From NCBI GenBank assembly GCA_933228675.1, contig OW121741.1, forward strand, positions 133,003,290 through 133,067,289: a stretch of 64,000 nucleotides of DNA. The letters run 5' to 3'. The translations under genes and the position numbers were made by a program. Of the stretch, positions 62,601-64,000 are shown in pieces (position 1 is the first letter of the stretch; each line of letters starts with the position of its first letter). The stretch is from Stomorhina lunata. Lineage: Eukaryota > Arthropoda > Insecta > Diptera > Rhiniidae. Under the pieces are notes generated by a model. It did not search any database. It was not told the origin of the DNA and saw nothing but the letters and a program-made list of their open reading frames with translations.

Positions 62601-64000
62601 AAATTTTTGAAAAATTTCCCATAAAATAAAGTAATTTTTGTAAAATTTCTTATAAAAATAAAAAATGTTTTTAAAAATTTCCCATAAAAATAGGAAATTT
62701 TTGAAAAATTTTCTATAAAAATAGGAAATTTTTGAAAAATTTCCTATAAAAGTAGGAAATTTTTGAAAAATTTCCTATAAAAATAGGAAATTTTTGAAAA
62801 ATTTCCTATAAAAATAGGAAATTTTTGAAAAATTTCCTATAAAAATAGGAAATTTTTGAAAAATTTCCTATAAAAATAGGAAATTTTTGAAAAATTTCCT
62901 ATAAAAATAGGAAATTTTTGAAAAATTTCCTATAAAAATAGGAAATTTTTGAAAAATTTCCTATAAAAATAGGAAATTTTTGAAAAATTTCCTATAAAAA
63001 TAGGAAATTTTTGAAAAATTTCCTATAAAAATAGGAAATTTTTGAAAAATTTCCTATAAAAATAGGAAATTTTTAAAAAATTTCCTATAAAAATAGGAAA
63101 TTTTTGAAAAATTTCCTATAAAAATAGGAATTTTTTGAAAAATTTCCTATAAAAATAGGAAATTTTTGAAAAATTTTCTATAAAAATAGGAAATTTTTGA
63201 AAAATTTCCTATAAAAATCGGAAATTTTTTAAAAATTTCCTATAAGAATCGGAAATTTTTTAAAAATTTCCTATAAAAATAGGAAATTTTTGAAAAATTT
63301 CCTATAAAAATAGGAAATTTTTGAAAAATTTCCTATAAAAATAGGAAATTTTTGAAAAATTTCCTATAAAAATAGGAAATTTTTGAAAAATTTCCTATAA
63401 AAATAGGAAATTTTTGAAAAATTTCCTATAAAAATAGGAAATTTTTGAAAAATTTCCTATAAAAATAGGAAATTTTTGAAAAATTTCCTATAAAAATAGG
63501 AAATTTTTGAAAAATTTCCTATAAAAATAGGAAATTTTTGAAAAATTTCCTATAAAAATAGGAAATTTTTGAAAAATTTCCTATAAAAATAGGAAATTTT
63601 TGAAAAATTTCCTATAAAAATAGGAAATTTTTGAAAAATTTGAAAAATTTCCTATAAAAATAAGAAATTTTTGAAAAATTTCCTATAAAAATAAGAAATT
63701 TTTGAAAAATTTCCTATAAAAATAAGAAATTTTTGAAAAATTTCCTATAAAAATAGGAAATTTTTGAAAAATTTCCTATAAAAATAGGAAATTTTTGAAA
63801 AATTTTCTATAAAAATAGGAAATTTTTGAAAAATTTCCTATAAAAATAGGAAATTTTTGAAAAATTTCCTATAAAAATAGGAAAATTTTGAAAAGTTTCC
63901 TATAAAAATAGGAAATTTTTGAAAAATTTCCTATAAAAATAGGACATTTTTGAAAAATTTCCTATAAAAATAGGACATTTTTGAAAAATTTCCTATAAAA
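59610..64000 (+). repeat. Family A 31-bp minisatellite array, plus orientation, TAGG sub-family, probably intronic
   Basis: About 140 units of GGAAATTTTTGAAAAATTTC plus CTATAAAAATA. It continues beyond the right window edge. This is the most uniform family A array. Higher-order structure is visible: the sequence GAAATTTCTGGAAAATTTCC followed by TATAAAATTAA occurs near 61672 and 62537, about 865 bp (28 units) apart. A partial unit insertion (TGAAAAATTTGAAAAATTTC) is at about 63631. If the GTAAGT donor at 59485 is used, the array is transcribed as part of an intron. Confidence 0.96.

Overview
The window looks like a piece of a calyptrate or cyclorrhaphan fly genome, perhaps a blowfly. It is very AT-rich, carries dispersed elements ending in GGTATA of a type I recognise from fly genomes, has fly-type core promoter and splice signals, and has long low-density stretches. 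It is not bacterial, and no operons, rRNA or tRNA genes are visible. By rough addition about two thirds of the 64 kb is tandem repeat.

Five short-period minisatellite families make up most of it. I name them here. Family A has a 31-bp unit with a palindrome centred on TTTTTGAAAAA, then TATAAAAATA. Family B has a 31-bp unit with GTTGACGATAGGAAG and a TTTTCTATAGAAAA palindrome. Family C has a 30-bp unit with TTTTCTATAGAAAA and TTTATCAAAAA. Family D has a unit of about 28-29 bp with AAATTTCGATGAAAA and TTTTATAG. Family E has a unit of about 31 bp with TTTCTATAGAAAAAATTTCG and TTAGAATATT. By eye all five align around a shared CTATA/CTATAG hinge, so they look like one superfamily. Two further arrays are different: a 5.8-kb array of the 12-mer TATGTCTTAGTC (36.5-42.35 kb) and eight diverged copies of a ~188-bp unit (48.34-49.83 kb).

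Layout: 0-5 kb family A with a family B island and a complete-looking dispersed element. 5.7-7.9 kb family C. 9.3-12.4 kb family A. 13.7-16.1 kb family A lying between the two ends of a dispersed element. 18-21.6 kb family B with higher-order structure. 22.0 kb a small TA-flanked MITE. 22.6-23.9 kb family B. 25.2-26.5 kb family B between the two ends of another copy of the dispersed element. 27.7-30.5 kb B then A. 32.0-34.5 kb two family A arrays in inverted orientation. 34.8 kb a possible isolated coding exon. 36.5-42.4 kb the 12-mer array. 43.0-46.8 kb A flanked by E. 47.07 kb a candidate TATA/Inr promoter. 48.3-49.8 kb the ~188-bp repeats. 49.85-52.6 kb A. 53.8-54.7 kb an inverted-repeat-bounded unit. 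54.7-56.7 kb D. 58.36-59.48 kb the one convincing protein-coding exon. 59.6 kb to the window end, family A, probably intronic.

The only well-supported gene is on the + strand. Its first coding exon (375 codons) encodes an N-terminal signal sequence followed by a Cys-free, His-rich, Ser/Thr-rich and acidic region, and ends at a strong GTAAGT donor. I do not recognise its family. The promoter at 47.07 kb and the GTGAGT donor at 47574 could give it a distant 5' UTR exon, which would make the repeats from 47.6 to 58 kb and after 59.5 kb intronic. That link is inference. Most long open frames elsewhere are artefacts of repeat units whose length is a multiple of three.
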